DNA of 7,640 nt. Origin: Gemmatimonadota bacterium. GTDB taxonomy: Bacteria; Latescibacterota; UBA2968; UBA8231. This document shows, one piece after another, positions 6,560 through 7,640 of the stretch; position 1 is the first letter of the stretch, and every line of letters starts with the position of its first letter. The translations under genes and the position numbers were made by a program. Below the pieces are notes generated by a model, which saw nothing but the letters and a program-made list of their open reading frames with translations, was not told where the DNA came from and did no database searches. The stretch is from positions 1 to 7,640 of the forward strand of contig VXZF01000237.1 of assembly GCA_009845645.1 (NCBI GenBank), read 5' to 3'.

Positions 6560-7640
6560 ACAGTTCCCGAAGCTCCGCCGTCCTCTGCGGATACCCAGCG
6601 AATGGCCGAGCGTCTGCGACAAATCGCCCTCAACCGAAATCCGATTTCCAACATCTATCTGAACGACTTGCGGGTGGAGCACTTCAGCCGCCTACAAGAA
6701 CGCTTATCTCCCCTAGCCCGTCTGCGCACCCGGATTGTATTGGCCCGGGAGCATCTGCGGGCCGGCCAGACTCAGGCTTCCATTGACGAATTATACGCAT
6801 TGCAGCCTGAGATCGAACATCATCGGATCCGCACGCAGCCGAGCCTAGACATGCTCTTGGGTCTCGCCTATATGCGCTTGGGCGAACAGGTCAATTGTCT
6901 GGAAGGTCATACGACAGCCGCGTGTCTATTCCCCATTGGCCCCGATGGCGTTCACGCCGACCAGCGGGGATCGCGGACAGCCTTGTCCCACTTCACCGCC
7001 GTGCTGGAGCAAAATCCCGACGATTTGACCGCTCGCTGGCTCCTCAATATCGCCTATATGACCCTAGGGGAGTACCCTGACCAAGTCCCGTCCCAGTGGC
7101 TTCTCGCGCCATCGCTTTTTGCCTCTGAGTACGACATCGGCCACTTCCCCGACATCGCTCCCTCCCTGAGGCTCGACTTGGTATCCTTATCCGGCGGCAG
7201 CATCATGGACGATTTTGACAACGACGGCCTACTCGACCTAGTGGTCTCGTCCTGGGCCCTAGACGACCAACTCCGCTATTTCCGCAACCAAGGCGATGGC
7301 ACTTTCAGCGAGCGCACCCAAGCAGTTGGCCTCGCGGGCCTCACCGGTGGTCTGCAACTGGTCCACGCCGATTTCGACAACGATAGCTGGCTCGATTTTC
7401 TGGTTCTGCGGGGAGCTTGGATGGGAATCGACGGCCAGCACCCCAACTCGCTGGTGCGCAACCAAGGCGGCACCTTTGCCGACGTGACAGAAGCGACTGG
7501 CTTACTCAGTTTCCATCCCACCCAGACCGCGGCTTGGGCCGACATCGACAACGACGGCTGGCTCGATCTATTCCTCGGCAACGAGACCTTTCGCGAGGAC
7601 GGTGATATCCACCCCAGCGAACTCTTCCACAGCCAAGGCG
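6512..7640 (+). CDS. Exported TPR and FG-GAP/VCBS repeat protein, CRTAC1-like (3' partial)
   Basis: No stop occurs before the window edge, so 376 residues are visible and the C-terminus is missing. Residues 1-15 are hydrophobic and end at C16, a likely secretion signal. Residues 71-104, 112-126 and 153-190 look like TPR-type helical pairs (for example LAREHLRAGQTQASIDEL, then RWLLNIAYMTLGEYPD). Between them lies a distinctive stretch with C129, H133 and C138 (NCLEGHTTAACLFPIGPDGV). From about 221 begins a propeller of FG-GAP/VCBS repeats with Asp loops DFDNDGLLD (234-242), DFDNDSWLD (287-295) and DIDNDGWLD (344-352). These alternate with RNQGDGTF and RNQGGTFADVTEATGL, phrases typical of CRTAC1 family proteins. 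Such proteins often end in an ASPIC/UnbV domain, which would lie beyond the window. The biochemical role of this family in bacteria is not established; Ca binding and surface or periplasmic location are inferences. Base composition matches addBA. A functional link with AddAB is not evident. Confidence 0.87.
   Translation, partial: MLYSILFLVVASLATCTVPEAPPSSADTQRMAERLRQIALNRNPISNIYLNDLRVEHFSRLQERLSPLARLRTRIVLAREHLRAGQTQASIDELYALQPEIEHHRIRTQPSLDMLLGLAYMRLGEQVNCLEGHTTAACLFPIGPDGVHADQRGSRTALSHFTAVLEQNPDDLTARWLLNIAYMTLGEYPDQVPSQWLLAPSLFASEYDIGHFPDIAPSLRLDLVSLSGGSIMDDFDNDGLLDLVVSSWALDDQLRYFRNQGDGTFSERTQAVGLAGLTGGLQLVHADFDNDSWLDFLVLRGAWMGIDGQHPNSLVRNQGGTFADVTEATGLLSFHPTQTAAWADIDNDGWLDLFLGNETFREDGDIHPSELFHSQG
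7211..7567 (+). repeat. Three Asp-rich FG-GAP/VCBS loops (protein-level repeat)
   Basis: Three D-x-D-x-D-(G/S)-x-x-D loops begin at 7211, 7370 and 7541, that is 53 and 57 residues apart, consistent with successive beta-propeller blades. Each is followed by a hydrophobic strand (DLVVSSW, DFLVLRG, DLFLGNE). In known FG-GAP proteins such loops bind Ca2+. The repeat is visible in protein sequence; the DNA copies have diverged. More blades probably follow past the right edge. Confidence 0.8.

Noticed and set aside
1..7640. tRNA, rRNA, CRISPR array, insertion sequence or riboswitch
   Set aside because: Coding frames cover nearly the whole window, and I saw no spaced direct repeats, terminal inverted repeats or conserved RNA folds by eye.
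2879..7640. AddAB plus exported repeat protein as a new phage-defence system
   Set aside because: AddAB is a housekeeping repair complex with intact canonical motifs, and the neighbour looks extracytoplasmic; nothing in the sequence ties them into one system.

Overview
This is a GC-rich bacterial window (about 60-70% G+C in the lines I counted by hand), coding almost throughout on the + strand. It holds three genes in a row: the 3' part of addB, a complete addA, and the 5' part of an exported TPR/FG-GAP (CRTAC1-like) protein. There are no RNA genes, mobile elements or CRISPR arrays that I can see. Leucine codons TTA and CTA recur in all three genes despite the high GC, and composition looks uniform, so nothing suggests recent transfer.

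Layout: positions 1-2882 encode an AddB/RexB-type subunit. The frame is open to the left edge, so its N-terminus is outside the window. Positions 2879-6481 encode an AddA-type helicase-nuclease whose GTG start overlaps the addB TGA (GTGA). After only 30 bases, with its own Shine-Dalgarno, a third gene starts at 6512 and runs off the right edge. It has a signal peptide, a helical TPR-like region and at least three Asp-rich FG-GAP/VCBS-type repeats.

How they work together: AddA and AddB form one heterodimer that resects double-strand DNA ends before RecA loading. AddA supplies the ATPase motor and one PD-(D/E)XK nuclease; AddB supplies a second nuclease and an Fe-S staple. All key residues I can check are intact. 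The third gene has no obvious link to DNA repair. Its close spacing may mean read-through from addBA or may be chance.

Organism: TPR plus FG-GAP proteins of this kind are, from general knowledge, frequent in Planctomycetota, Acidobacteriota, Verrucomicrobiota and related, often uncultured, phyla. The addB-addA order occurs in Firmicutes and Alphaproteobacteria among others. I cannot assign a phylum from this sequence. I found no convincing new biological system; the least understood part is the third gene.
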